Shown here: positions 9,635-20,155 of the stretch, piece after piece
Numbering within the stretch: position 1 is the first letter of the stretch
Layout of the letters: each line of letters opens with the position of its first letter
Assembly (NCBI GenBank): GCA_944472155.2
Contig: OX235277.1
Coordinates: 34,916,804 to 34,980,803 of the forward strand
Origin: Trichobilharzia szidati
Taxonomy: Eukaryota > Platyhelminthes > Trematoda > Strigeidida > Schistosomatidae
Direction: 5' to 3'
DNA: 64,000 nt
The notes under the pieces: model-generated
What the model was told of the DNA's origin: nothing
Databases searched by the model: none
The model's input: only the letters and a program-made list of their open reading frames with translations
Position numbers and translations under genes: made by a program

Positions 9635-12600
9635 TGCTGGCTCCCCCTTTGCATGAATATAGGAACAGTCTAGCTCACCCGCATCCACTAAACACACTTG
9701 GTACATGCACAAGTTTAGGTCAAATTAAGAAACCTACCCCCGTTTCTAGCTTTACTAAAAATAAAAATGCCTTAGCCTATAGCACATCCATTACTCCAAC
9801 GCTCAATTCTTCACCGAAAACAGCACACACTAACTCGATAGACATAGGTGGACATGATGCTGAAACTCTTCTCAACATAGGGTCGTCATGTCAAACAGTA
9901 CTACTGGGTGCTGAACCACATTCGGGGCTGATTGACGAACTTAAGTACTTCAAATGCTATTTCAAATCTCATCTTTACCTAATCCTCATAAATGCTAGAT
10001 CCGTTCTAAATAAACTACCGATGCTCAGAGCACTCACAGTAATATACAAACCCCCTATAATTGTCATCACTGAATCCTGGTGTAACTCGAACATACTGGA
10101 TGAAGAGATAAGCTTAGATAACTATACACACTTTCGGTGTGACAGGGAAGGTGGTAAGGGAGGGGGTTGTCTTATGTACTTTCTGAATGCACTTACTGTA
10201 TCACGGCTAGAAAGTAGTACACTTAACATGCCTGAGACTTTATGGGTTAACTTACACTTAAATAACGCAATAGTATTAATTGGATGCACCTACAGAGCAC
10301 CTGGCACCTTTAGTAATTACGAGACCCAACTTATTAATACTCTAGAACAGTTATCCACCCTCCACTACGATCATAAGATCCTATGTGGAGACTTTAACTT
10401 ACCAGAAATCAACTGGGAAATACCCACAGGTCCAACTAAACTTGATAAGTTCTTAGGCACACTGGATATACTTGGCTGGAAGCAGACCGTCACAACCCCT
10501 ACAAGAGGTAATAACGTACTAGACTTAATCTTCTGCCACAATATAAGTCCCCTTTCTACCCTAGTAGGTTCTGAGTTTTCAGGGAGTGACCACAAAACAG
10601 TGCTGTGTGCACTGCCACTTCCGTCAAGTAGCAATGCAACCCATACCCCTACTTCACAACAAATAACTTACAGGAACTACAGTAAGGCAGACTGGACTCT
10701 AGTAAAATCAATGCTAAGATCCTCAGAATGGAGTGAGTACTTCTATACTGATAGCCTCTCGGAAGCTCTAGACATCTTTTACTATAACTCCAACACATGC
10801 TTAGATGCTGTCATCCCATTTCAAACACTAAAGTTTTCCCCACATAGAAAGACATTCATAAAGCCAAAGGATCGTAGGAACCTGAAAAGACTGTCAACAA
10901 GTTACTTCAGGCGACACGACTTTAGTACACTAGGGTCAATACTTAGTACTCTTAGCTCCATCTCGCAAGCTCATAACTTGCGTATGAGAAATGAAGAATG
11001 CACGGCACTAGCCAGCACCACCAGAGTAGGTGCTCTCACAGAAATACTAAAGAAACGAATGAATCGCCAAAGCCATAAAATTTCTCTCCTTATAAACAAG
11101 GGCAAACTATACAGCAAACATGCAGACATGTGTGAACTGTTTAATGAGACGTTTGCAGCTAACTACCTTAAGCCTACAAGTCCACTTCTCGGTTTACAAT
11201 CTACAGTAGAACTCCCTTCATCTTCAACGCTGAAACAAATCACTACACTTCATTTCACTTACTCTAATATTAACCAAGCCGTTAATACTCTTAAAAACTC
11301 TAGTAGTGCCGGTTTTGACGGTATACCATCGTATCTTTATAAACACGGTGGTTCTGACATTTCCGTTTTATTACTTAAGATTTTTACAATGTCCCTAGAA
11401 AGCCAAACCTATCCAGATAAATGGAAAACGACATTTATAGTACCTAAACACAAATCCGGATCAAAAACTGAAGTCAACAACTATAGGCCAATCAATATTA
11501 CACCCATAGTATCTAGAATCATTGAACGAATAGTTAAAGATGATATCCTCAAACATATGCTCAGCTGCAATATTCTAAGTCCCAACCAACATGGATTCCT
11601 AAAATCCAGATCATGCATGACATGTCACGTTGACTTCTTTAACTACATAACTAGCAGCCGCGACAAACAACAACTAGTACTTGTTATCTACTTCGACATA
11701 TCCAAAGCCTTTGACCGCGTTGACCACTTGCTTCTAATAAATAAGCTAAACTCTTTAGGAATAAGTAACCCATTATTAGGATGGATTGAATCATTCCTTA
11801 ACAATAGGTCCCAAGTAGTTAGACTGGGTTCTGTAAACTCTAAACCTAGTCCAGTCACTTCTGGAGTAGTTCAAGGTAGCGTCTTAGGCCCCCTCCTATT
11901 CACTCTATATGTCAACGACATATGCAGCTGTTTCTCACTAGGCAAACCATTCATCTTTGCAGATGATCTTAAAGTAGCTTACACATTCCACTGTGATGAC
12001 TTAGGGTACTTTCAGAAAGCTGTTCAGGAAGAACTAGATCGAGTAACTGCATGGTCCTCCACATGGAACCTAAAATTCAACCTTAAAAAATGTGGTTGGA
12101 TATGCTTCGGTGCACCCTCAATAAATATTAAACTGGTACTTGAATCCATCGACTTGCCTAAACTCCAAAGTGTTGTTGACCTAGGACTCAGGTACTCTAG
12201 TGACTTGACATTTTCCGAGCAAGTGGCGACACAGACGCGTAAATCGAGGATGCTTCTAGGATGCATACTCAGGAATTTCCACAACTACGAAGCGAAGCTA
12301 TTATTATATAAAACTTGTGTCAGACCACTACTTGAATATTGTCCATTTATTCTCAGCAGCACTCGCGTAAGTGACAAACTTAAAATAGAAAGTGTCCAAC
12401 GATACTTCACGTCTAAACTACTAGGATTTGACTGCGAAAAGGACTACACATCAAGGTGTATAACTCTAGGTATCGACCCACTCTGGATGAGACGACTGAG
12501 CATTAACCTAACATTCTTCTTTAAAATATTGCATAAAATATCATTCTCAGACAGCAAAGAGATACAGTTCTCACCGGAAGGCTCTTACAACCTTCGTAAC

Positions 12601-12831
12601 CAAACGTGCAAAGTATCTAGGAAAAACTGTAAAACAGCACTCCGTGCAAACTTCTTCATAGTCATGTACTCTAAGATCTGGAACAGTTTACCCCTAGAAA
12701 TAAGGACCTGTCACTATATTATAACCTTCAAACGCTTGCTATATAAACTGCTTCATCCCAATGACTATGCCAATCACACCGCACCACTTATTTCCAAAAC
12801 GCATGAGCTATTAGCACACTATAACGCCTAG
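9538..12831 (+). CDS. CR1-like ORF2: EEP endonuclease + reverse transcriptase (intact)
   Basis: This is a 1097-residue ORF from an ATG preceded directly by in-frame stops. The apurinic-type endonuclease spans about residues 145-360: INARSVLNK near 155, TES near 178, GDFN at about 285-288 and SDH near 350. The reverse transcriptase spans about 560-830: NYRPIN near 648, FDISKAFDRVDH near 719, VQGSVLGPLLF near 778 and FADD at about 807-810. A C-terminal region typical of CR1/Jockey-group ORF2 follows, with RSRMLLG near 902 and NSLPLEIR near 1048. The protein nicks target DNA and primes reverse transcription of its own RNA. All visible catalytic residues are present. It is nearly identical to the copy at 4074-7187. 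Confidence 0.92.
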   Translation: MVFTRSQSFFIPCVPVSVEKTAGRDANTPKPLVLAPPLHEYRNSLAHPHPLNTLGTCTSLGQIKKPTPVSSFTKNKNALAYSTSITPTLNSSPKTAHTNSIDIGGHDAETLLNIGSSCQTVLLGAEPHSGLIDELKYFKCYFKSHLYLILINARSVLNKLPMLRALTVIYKPPIIVITESWCNSNILDEEISLDNYTHFRCDREGGKGGGCLMYFLNALTVSRLESSTLNMPETLWVNLHLNNAIVLIGCTYRAPGTFSNYETQLINTLEQLSTLHYDHKILCGDFNLPEINWEIPTGPTKLDKFLGTLDILGWKQTVTTPTRGNNVLDLIFCHNISPLSTLVGSEFSGSDHKTVLCALPLPSSSNATHTPTSQQITYRNYSKADWTLVKSMLRSSEWSEYFYTDSLSEALDIFYYNSNTCLDAVIPFQTLKFSPHRKTFIKPKDRRNLKRLSTSYFRRHDFSTLGSILSTLSSISQAHNLRMRNEECTALASTTRVGALTEILKKRMNRQSHKISLLINKGKLYSKHADMCELFNETFAANYLKPTSPLLGLQSTVELPSSSTLKQITTLHFTYSNINQAVNTLKNSSSAGFDGIPSYLYKHGGSDISVLLLKIFTMSLESQTYPDKWKTTFIVPKHKSGSKTEVNNYRPINITPIVSRIIERIVKDDILKHMLSCNILSPNQHGFLKSRSCMTCHVDFFNYITSSRDKQQLVLVIYFDISKAFDRVDHLLLINKLNSLGISNPLLGWIESFLNNRSQVVRLGSVNSKPSPVTSGVVQGSVLGPLLFTLYVNDICSCFSLGKPFIFADDLKVAYTFHCDDLGYFQKAVQEELDRVTAWSSTWNLKFNLKKCGWICFGAPSINIKLVLESIDLPKLQSVVDLGLRYSSDLTFSEQVATQTRKSRMLLGCILRNFHNYEAKLLLYKTCVRPLLEYCPFILSSTRVSDKLKIESVQRYFTSKLLGFDCEKDYTSRCITLGIDPLWMRRLSINLTFFFKILHKISFSDSKEIQFSPEGSYNLRNQTCKVSRKNCKTALRANFFIVMYSKIWNSLPLEIRTCHYIITFKRLLYKLLHPNDYANHTAPLISKTHELLAHYNA

Positions 12832-13553
12832 ACTCATTACTAAATATTACGACACTAAATAAACTCTAAGACTTCGCAAAATTACATAAAAAACAACAAG
12901 ATTATGGGTAGTGTTTACTATACAATAATATACATTTATAAACATTTATATGTACATAAAATAATAAAGTTCTTTTCATATTTACATACTTTATCTCCCT
13001 GCTGAGCGTAATCTTCTATATACCTCCTGGTTGAGGTCGAACAACCCAACATCCAAACTGAAATGACCACTTATGTAAATTCAAACTCAAATTCCATGAA
13101 CGATCCGATGCAACCACTTGAAAACGCTGGCTAACATTCTGTACAAGGAGTATTCTTGATCTGAAATAAAGAAGCAACTGGTTTTCAAACAGTTATCAAT
13201 GTATTACTCAACTTACATGTACAGTCTGCCATGCTGACGCAAATGGCGCAAATGGATAGTTCTAGAATTGACCCCATTTGATGCAGTAAAACAATCTAAC
13301 ATTGCCTTATCTAACTTTCGTATCAAAGATCAAATTTCTTTCCTATTATAAAACTACGATAAGACTGCTGACAAAAATGGAATAAATACATTATTGAATC
13401 AAAATAATACATCAATAAACTTTATCTCACGGATGCTGTTCACAACAAAGTTTTATAGGAGAATTGACTTCAAGCTTTATTTTTCCCAGATATTTGTATC
13501 ACACTCATCTGAAGTCTGGGTTTTTTGTTAATGCGAAGACAATATTTCTATAT

Positions 13554-13862
13554 CTCTTTATGTGTTACACAGACAGACTATTTTGCAGACTGTTCTGACT
13601 GACTCTAATGTTAGATTGAACAAACAAACTGTAATTTATATAATAACTTATCCATGCCTGTACAATTGGTATGTTCCTGCATAAACAGGAATAAATATAT
13701 ATATATATCTCTTTATGTGTTACACAGACAGACTATTTTGCAGAATGTTCTAACTGACTCTAATGTTAGTTTGAACAAACAAACTGTAATTTATATAATA
13801 ACTTATCCATGCCTGTACAATTGGTATGTTCCTGCATAAACAGGAATAAATATATATATATC
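13554..13862 (+). repeat. Tandem dimer of a ~155-bp retroelement 3'-tail-like unit
   Basis: Two direct copies follow the CR1 3' end. Each begins CTCTTTATGTGTTACACAG, contains CCATGCCTGTACAATTGG and ends in AGGAATAAATATATATATA. They differ at about four positions. A weaker relative occurs near 23710-23786 (GCCTATACAAACAGTATG ... AGGAATAAAACATTATTATT). The AATAAA-plus-microsatellite ending is typical of non-LTR retroelement tails. Confidence 0.6.
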
Positions 13863-13963
13863 TAAATACCTTAATACCAATTTCATGGAAACTCTGATGT
13901 TACTCATAGCTAGGTAGCGCACTCACTGAATATTCTTATTCCTTCAGCACTTCCAGTCAAAAA
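13863..13963 (+). other. Linker upstream of the DUF4806-like gene
   Basis: A possible splice acceptor (TATTCCTTCAG) lies just before the ATG at 13964. An upstream exon may have existed on the far side of the retrotransposon insertions. Confidence 0.3.
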
Positions 13964-14458
13964 ATGCCAGTGGCAACGTCGTCATCAGTCAAAAAGCCAA
14001 TTCTGCAGCTTATGTATGTCATTTTTAGTTACTGGTTACTTTACAGCAAGGAAAACCTGGATTCCCTTAATAAAGTGGTTACCGAGTTACAGTCGCTTAA
14101 AGGTGAAGTGAAGTCCCTTATTAAATTGGTGACGCAGTTGGTTTCACTTAATAGGTCGAGCAAGGTATCCATCTTGGGAACCAGTAAGTCCTCCATTGAC
14201 AACAGTCAACTAGAATTCCCTCTCGCAACTGAGGAAGAGTTAAACCAGCTGGAAGCGTCATTGAAAAGCCCAAAATTTAAAGACTCATTCGTAAGTTTAT
14301 AATTAACCTTTGATTGTGTTTAGATGACGAAAATGGTTGCCAAATTGTCGTTTAGTCCGCAGTCTTCGTTGAGAGGAATGATTATTTACAATCGAGGGCC
14401 TAGACTGCCAAGTCGCTTCAAAGCATGTGGAACACCAACGAAGTTGGCCCTCACATAG
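13964..14458 (+). CDS. DUF4806-like coiled-coil protein with two 33-nt introns (transposon-associated)
   Basis: Three exons are proposed: 13964-14013, 14047-14290 and 14324-14458. They are separated by GT-AG introns of exactly 33 nt (14014-14046 and 14291-14323). Removing intron 1 joins CTTAT to C and gives LIKENLDSLNKVVTELQSLK, a clean heptad coiled coil. The next part reads FPLATEEELNQLEASLK, the opening of the DUF4806 domain as I know it. Exon 3 continues with VAKLSFSPQSSLRGM and ends FKACGTPTKLALT-stop, which fits the end of that domain, although its middle looks shortened. DUF4806 proteins often accompany animal DNA transposons, which fits the transposase remnant upstream. Because intron 1 is a multiple of three and open, a retained form would still be in frame. 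The 5' end may be incomplete. Function is unknown. Confidence 0.55.
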
Positions 14459-15479
14459 TGCAGCTTCAATAAAGTAATAACGTTTAAGCTTGCTTTATTT
14501 AAATATTTCTTTCAGCCATTATTATTAGCACTTTTCGTTTCTGTTACAATGCCCAAGGACGAATTAAGGAAAACTTTGAGACAGCACTAAGGCCTACTTC
14601 TATGAGGTACGTGAGCGCGTAGCCGAAAGGAGGAGCAGGCGGGGAGTTAGTAAACGTTTTTAGGTTAATTAAAGTTACTATACTACTAACAGTTTCATCG
14701 TAAATATGTCAGTCAAAGAAATTCTGATTTAATTTTCACAGGTTGCTGTAGACAATAAGAAGAGTGACAAGAGGATCTCTGTTGTAAGTGACAATTTAAT
14801 TAAATGAATGCATGTAAAGATCTACAATGCAACTGCCAGTAGCGTGTAATTGTCAACGTTATGATAACTAATGATGTTAATTAAATGAACTACGTGCTTA
14901 TGTAGACAGTTGGTTCAACAGGCAATGGTTTGTCTATAATGACTCAATTATTACTATATGAGTAGGAGAAATCTCAACGTTTAAAATAGACCTTAAGTGT
15001 GACCATTTATTTATAAACAATTAATTCGATTTTTACTCCATAATTAAGTAACTTTTTACAGCTGAATAAACACGTGTATTATATCATTACTATGTCCGTG
15101 GATTAATAACCTTGCTCACTAAAAATTTTTTTCCTTTTCAAGATAGTTCAATGGATCTACTTGATGATGGAGGGCAGGTGTAATGCGGAATTCGCACTTC
15201 ATGTTAAAAGACAATTATTCTACTTGTGTGTCATTTGTAATTCTAGGAGTACATTAATCCTAATTAAATTACTTGCATAGTCGTTGTTGAATTCTTTCCT
15301 TCTCCTATTAAACAGCTAAAATATATTTCTTTTCCGTTACTAACCTTTGTTTTAATGGCGATCGCCTGTTACTTATCAGTAACCACGTTTTTATCTACGA
15401 GAACATGCTACACAATTGGAATGCAGCAGTCTGAAGGTTAATTCCATCGGAAAGATGGCTGCTAGTTGGTTGACGTAAA
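14459..15479. other. No gene seen
   Basis: AT-rich sequence with no coherent open frame on either strand and no recognised repeat. It is probably the 3' part of the old transposon. Confidence 0.45.
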
Positions 15480-15660
15480 GCGAACAAAGGGGAAATTATG
15501 CGGTAAGAAGGGGGAAATAAAGCTAAATGGGGGGAATTATGTGACTAAGAGGGAGTTTGGGAAAAGAGGGAAATCCTATGCAAATTTTCATTTATTTCCC
15601 CTTTTCTTTCCATCTAAGGTCCTACTTTTATCCCCTTTTTAACACCTTGTTGTCCCTATT
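15480..15660. repeat. G-run-rich repeat cluster, right copy
   Basis: Runs such as GGGGAAATT, GGGGGAAATAA and GGGGGGAATT occur on the + strand up to about 15580. The complementary CCCC runs follow to 15660 (TTTCCCCTTTTC). The same word type is at 830-965. The placement brackets the transposase and DUF4806-like genes, as subterminal repeats of one transposon would. Confidence 0.35.
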
Positions 15661-16997
15661 TGTTACCTAGATCCTTACAATTGTTACTGTTTTCTAAGAT
15701 TAAGATCTAAACTCATGTTCTAGTCTCCAGACATCAAAACACGCATTGCTGCCCTACAGAATGGAGCGATTAACATTTGTGACCACCACTATTTCTGCTG
15801 ATAAGCATGCGCCACTCTCCCTCCTTTTGTGATGTTAAGCTAGGAGAATTTTGCTGCAATAGCTGTGGTCGCCTTACTTTATGCCTTTTCCAATCACACA
15901 GTAAACTGCATGCTGATAACTTTCATGGAAAGTGCTTCCCACCAGGCCACCAAACACAACGATTCGTGAGGATATCCTTCGCAGTATTATTTTAATGTAT
16001 ATTTACATACATATATACATTAAAGAGGATCAGGAAATTAAATCTTTTTAAAATATAAGGTGGAGGCCTTTTCAGTAATGGAGCAAATTAATTAGAGTGA
16101 AGTGAACAGTGGTAGAATTAGTGATTGGGGTTGATACAATAAACTTAGCGAAAGCAGTTAGCTTGTTCTACTTATTATGCTTAATTTTTTGGACTACTTC
16201 TTATATGGAATGCGTTAGGCACTGCTTAGTACCCGATTACTTATATTCTTCAAATTACTAGGAGCCATTTAAAGATTACATGTTTATGAAAATAACAGAT
16301 AGTCTTGTGGCTCTGCAGACGTATTTGATGAAATATAGATAGCATTTAAAATAGGCTGAACAACTGGACCCAAGGTCAAGTCCTGATACAACAAGTGAGA
16401 GGGTTTTGTTACGAGTGAGGCTATGTTCTATGACAATGTGTTTTCGCGTATTGTATGGGTTATCACGTTCACGCCTGTAGAGACGTTCTAGTCGCTCAGT
16501 ATTGTGAAAATAGATTATATTTGACTAGTTTTAGGCTTCTGTAGCAGAAAAATGCAATATTTTTCTGTATTGTGTTCGTAGTAATGCGTAAAATTGTCAT
16601 GACAGCCTAGACGAATTACTAATGAAAAAGTCATCATTTTGAAGAAATATCGCATAAAAAGTCTCTTATTAGGGTTTTAGAGCATTGAAGCGTTGTTTTT
16701 GTGAGTTGTTTTAGATCTTAAGGTTGTAAATTGACTGTAGGCATTGGCTGTTGTCATCCCAGTTATTCTATGAGAATCGTGCATTTGAAAGAGAAATAGC
16801 CTACAGACATAAGTTAGATGTGTGTTTTGAGGATGTTAGACACTTATTTTATCATCTGTGATGAATGAAATATTCCATAACACATGGAAGAGATCATGGG
16901 ATGTATGAGACAGGCTGCTGCATTTCCTGGTGATTATATCTACTTTGATGAAGTTCCCATTTAATATTGCTTAGGCGAATATATGATACTAGTTTAA
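15661..16997. other. No gene seen
   Basis: A 62-codon ATG frame at 15807-15995 (with LGEFCCNSCGRLTLC) matches nothing I recognise and lacks supporting splice sites. The rest has no long open frame. Confidence 0.4.
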
Positions 16998-17444
16998 TTG
17001 ACATTTGCACTTGGAACGTCAGAAGGCTTTAATTGTTCATTGTCAAAAATGGCATCAGATTATGTTTGTATCAGTGTGCATCGGGTCACGAAGAATAGTG
17101 TAGGTGGTCCACATGAAATGTCAGGCTACTTAAAATTAGTATCAACTTTCTGTCGATTAGTAGCTAGGAAGTGTGTCCTACAACTACTGCACCTGTTACA
17201 TAAGTTATCTCAGTCTTAACAATTGTTCGTGTTCAGATCACTAATATATTCTGAGATCCTTAATGAATTACTTGTGGCTATGAAGGATATGGAAGAAGCA
17301 CAAATGGCTCATATGTTTAAATCGTTTATTATGAAAGAAGTTATCTGTAGGGATTTTGTGATGTTCAGGTTACAACGCTTGAGGGTATGTAGTGACTGCA
17401 TGCTTCTGTGCGCGAAGGAAAAGTTGGTTAAAATGAAGATGTGA
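16998..17444 (+). other. Open frame of ~148 codons broken by one stop, unknown
   Basis: One reading frame stays open from 16998 to 17444 except for a single TAA at 17217-17219. The second half contains a helical-looking stretch (LLVAMKDMEEAQMAHMFKSF) with several Cys. No domain is recognised. It may be a chance frame or an eroded gene or repeat. Confidence 0.2.
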
Positions 17445-18216
17445 TGAATTTTTCTGTACAGTGTTCATTGTGAATGGTTCACAAGTCAACACTTATTATT
17501 TGCTTGCTCCTATACTGTATAAGACGAACAATCTCTGCGTGACATTAAAAACTACAGGAGAATGCTGTCATCACCAAAGAATGAAAAAGAATAATGAACC
17601 TTTTTCAGCAAAGGTATGGAAATAGAAAGTGTTTAACTTTAATATTACTTCTTCCTTACTTCAGCGATTTAAAAACATACACTTTGTTCACTTATTTACA
17701 GATATCCGGTAATGTTAGTCAACTTGGTCACAGCAATTCAACATGGGCGAAATAATTACGAAAAACAATTGTGTAGAGACATTTGCTTATTCTTTTCATG
17801 AAATAGATTTAACATCCTGCTTACAATACTTTTCTTATTCTATCTGAATGAAACTAAGTTTTTTGCATGACGATGCAGATGTCAGACTTATCAATGATAC
17901 TTGATGATTTGGAAAACAGAAAGACTGAGCGAAGAAATATTTACTTTTCAATTAGATCCTCTTCTCTGGCTCTACTCTAATATATATAGCATTTTTACAA
18001 TACACAACAACAATTTACCAAACAAGTGGTGATATGTTTGTTAACAATAATTAAACAGTGTCAAAATGTCAATGAGTAGATAATTAACGCAGAAAATCAA
18101 TATACATTTAAAAAGTAGAAATGGATAGAATAAATTAATTTTACAAGAATAACACGTAATTAAAGATGAAGTGGTCAAAATAAAAATTAAAATAAAATAA
18201 TTTGGACAATTATAAT
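17445..18216. other. No gene; probably PLE 3' flank at the right end
   Basis: Nothing coding is recognised. The right 250 bp is very AT-rich and lies downstream, on the minus strand, of the Penelope-like endonuclease, so it is probably that element's 3' untranslated part. Confidence 0.4.
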
Positions 18217-19040
18217 TTAATAGGGGGAGGGGGGCGACGTAGTCCTGTCTTGTAACGATGGCCACGGTAAGCAAAGTGGCTGTACAAATTTCTTCTGTAC
18301 ACATAGGCTTGGTTTCTTCTGGTGGATTCCAATTGCTTCAGCTGTCTGTAGAAGACAAACTCCTAGAGCAAAGTTAAGATTAGTCGGAATGCGATAATTA
18401 ATTTTAAATGCAGTATTCACATCAACCTTGTGCTCAGTATCAACAAGGTGTGCTAAAATAGAACTACGAATAGATTTTGTTTGTCCCTTGCTTAACCACA
18501 CCGGATGATGTTCAGACATACGACGATGAAACTGCTTAATTGTACGTCCGATGTAGCTGGCTCTGCAGCTGCAGTCAAACGGGTAGACACACATAGAAGA
18601 GGCAAAATTAGGTAGTTTATCCTTATTTCTCGAACATAGAATAGGGGTGGTTTTGAAGAGACAACGTAGTTCTGCTGCATAATAAGCTCTTTTAACTGCA
18701 TTCTTCAAGCACTGTGTTATGATTTCACTGATGTTGTCACCGAGGAACTGCAATTTTACGAACATTGGCTTTTTCGAAACTATAGCAATACTGACTCTCT
18801 TTGGTGCTGAATTCATATTCTTATCAATAAATTTATCTGGATAACCATTTTTCTAAGTAATTCTTTAATAATCTTAAGCTCCTCATTGAGGCAGTCGTCT
18901 GAACATATTAACTTAGCTCTATGAACCAGACACTTTACCAGGTTACGTTTATATTTCAAAGGTTCAAAACTCAAAAAATGAGTGTACTGACCTGTTGTTG
19001 TAGGTTTCCCATACACACTTGATGATTTATTTGACTGCAT
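18217..19040 (-). pseudogene. Penelope-like element: RT C-terminus and GIY-YIG endonuclease, frameshifted
   Basis: Read on the minus strand, 19040-18840 gives SSVYGKPTTTGQYTHFLSF, then KYKRNLVKCLVHRAKLICSDDCL. This is the stretch that follows the RT palm in schistosome PLEs. A one-base change in an A run near 18840 shifts the frame; the other frame continues PDKFIDKNMNSAPKRVSI. The endonuclease follows: MCVYPFDCSC, ASYIGRTIKQFHRRMSEHHP, ILAHLVDTEHKVDV and AEAIGIHQKKPSLCVQKKF. GIY-YIG signatures (YPF/YIG, R, E-H) are visible, but the RT catalytic core is absent, so this is a 5'-truncated, broken copy. Confidence 0.82.
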
Positions 19041-19959
19041 AATTAAACGTAAGCGAAATGTTACTACGACTGCTACAGCTCAACCCACTTATTTATTCGT
19101 TATTTGTAAACTTAATTTTATAGTATACGTTAACACCCGTTATCATAGGGACTGCCATAACGCTTTAATTTAAATATTAGTAATACACTGATTTGGAATA
19201 CACCTAACCGTATAAGAATTGGAACTGCAATGCAGTGCCTAAGTTCTACCTATTGTTGTCATTGTTCCCTACAGACTTGCATATGACTATGAGACGTTTT
19301 CACGTAACTGTAAACAGAGACTTAAGGTACACTAAACTACTTATAATTCACCACGCATATCGGTCGATAGTGTTCCTACAGAGTAACGAGTTCAAGTCCT
19401 AAGGAGCACCGGTCTAGCATACCGTGCTCACAAAGCGAACACATGAATTGAAAGACAACAAGATTTATATGAAAAGTTCATATTTATTATAATACAACAT
19501 TAGTTTGTTTACATATTAAGAAAATGGTCCATTTGTGCGATTACTTCTCCCACTTTGACATGCTCACGAGTCGCGAGACGATATCCATCGTTGACACTTA
19601 TGCAGCACATGATTAACTACAAAAGGTGGAAGAGTAAACAAATATAGAATTATGCACACAATATTACAGGATAAATAATGCTCTCACTCGCATTGCCTAC
19701 CTGCATTAAACTAAAAAGGCTTTGTCAATTAGTATCCATCTGTCTCGCGACTGTTTCAATATAATTCCGTAGAAAAAGCAATACTGAAATACATCACTGA
19801 GCAATATCCACCAATAAAATGCTACACGTATAAATTAAAATCGAGAAAAGCCAAAGAACTCACGGGTTCCCTGACATCGCCAGCAACCGATAGGCCAGCA
19901 AAACGAGTGTATGATAAACTAAGCCTTGTACATGCACAAAATAAGTAAAAGAAAACTTT
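19041..19959. other. No gene seen
   Basis: No coherent coding sequence or recognised repeat. Confidence 0.45.
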
Positions 19960-20155
19960 AGAATACTCAAATTTTACATTTATTTTCATCAAACATGCTT
20001 GTAAACAACGCATACCTCGACCACACAAACCTGCACACGATATCACCTAACAAGGACAAATTAAATATCAAATTAGCCACCACTGTTCCAGCCAATGAAA
20101 GAAGAGAAAACCTGAAGCGCGGAAAATTTAATACATCATATCCTATTTCCTCACC
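19960..20155 (-). repeat. Dispersed ~190-bp repeat, copy 1 of 2
   Basis: This aligns with 25548-25752 along its whole length at roughly 85 percent by eye, in the same orientation. Shared words include CACACAAACCTGCACACGAT, ACTGTTCCAGCCAATGAAAG and GCGCGGAAAATTTAA. No terminal repeats or tRNA-like boxes were found. On the minus strand it contains a donor-like GGTAGGTGATAT in copy 2. Confidence 0.65.

Larger units (their letters stand above)
7909..13553 (+). mobile_element. CR1-like non-LTR retrotransposon, copy 2 (apparently full length)
   Basis: This 5.6-kb unit starts exactly where copy 1 ends. It has about 144 bp of 5' leader, an intact ORF1, a small overlapping frame, an intact ORF2 and a 722-bp 3' region. 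The 3' ends of both copies finish at the same place, in AATATTTCTATAT. The 3' regions differ at about six positions and one indel in 720 bp. Both main ORFs being open and the copies being so alike suggest recent activity. Clade assignment (CR1-like, same broad group as schistosome SR1) rests on ORF architecture and motif wording only. Confidence 0.88.
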
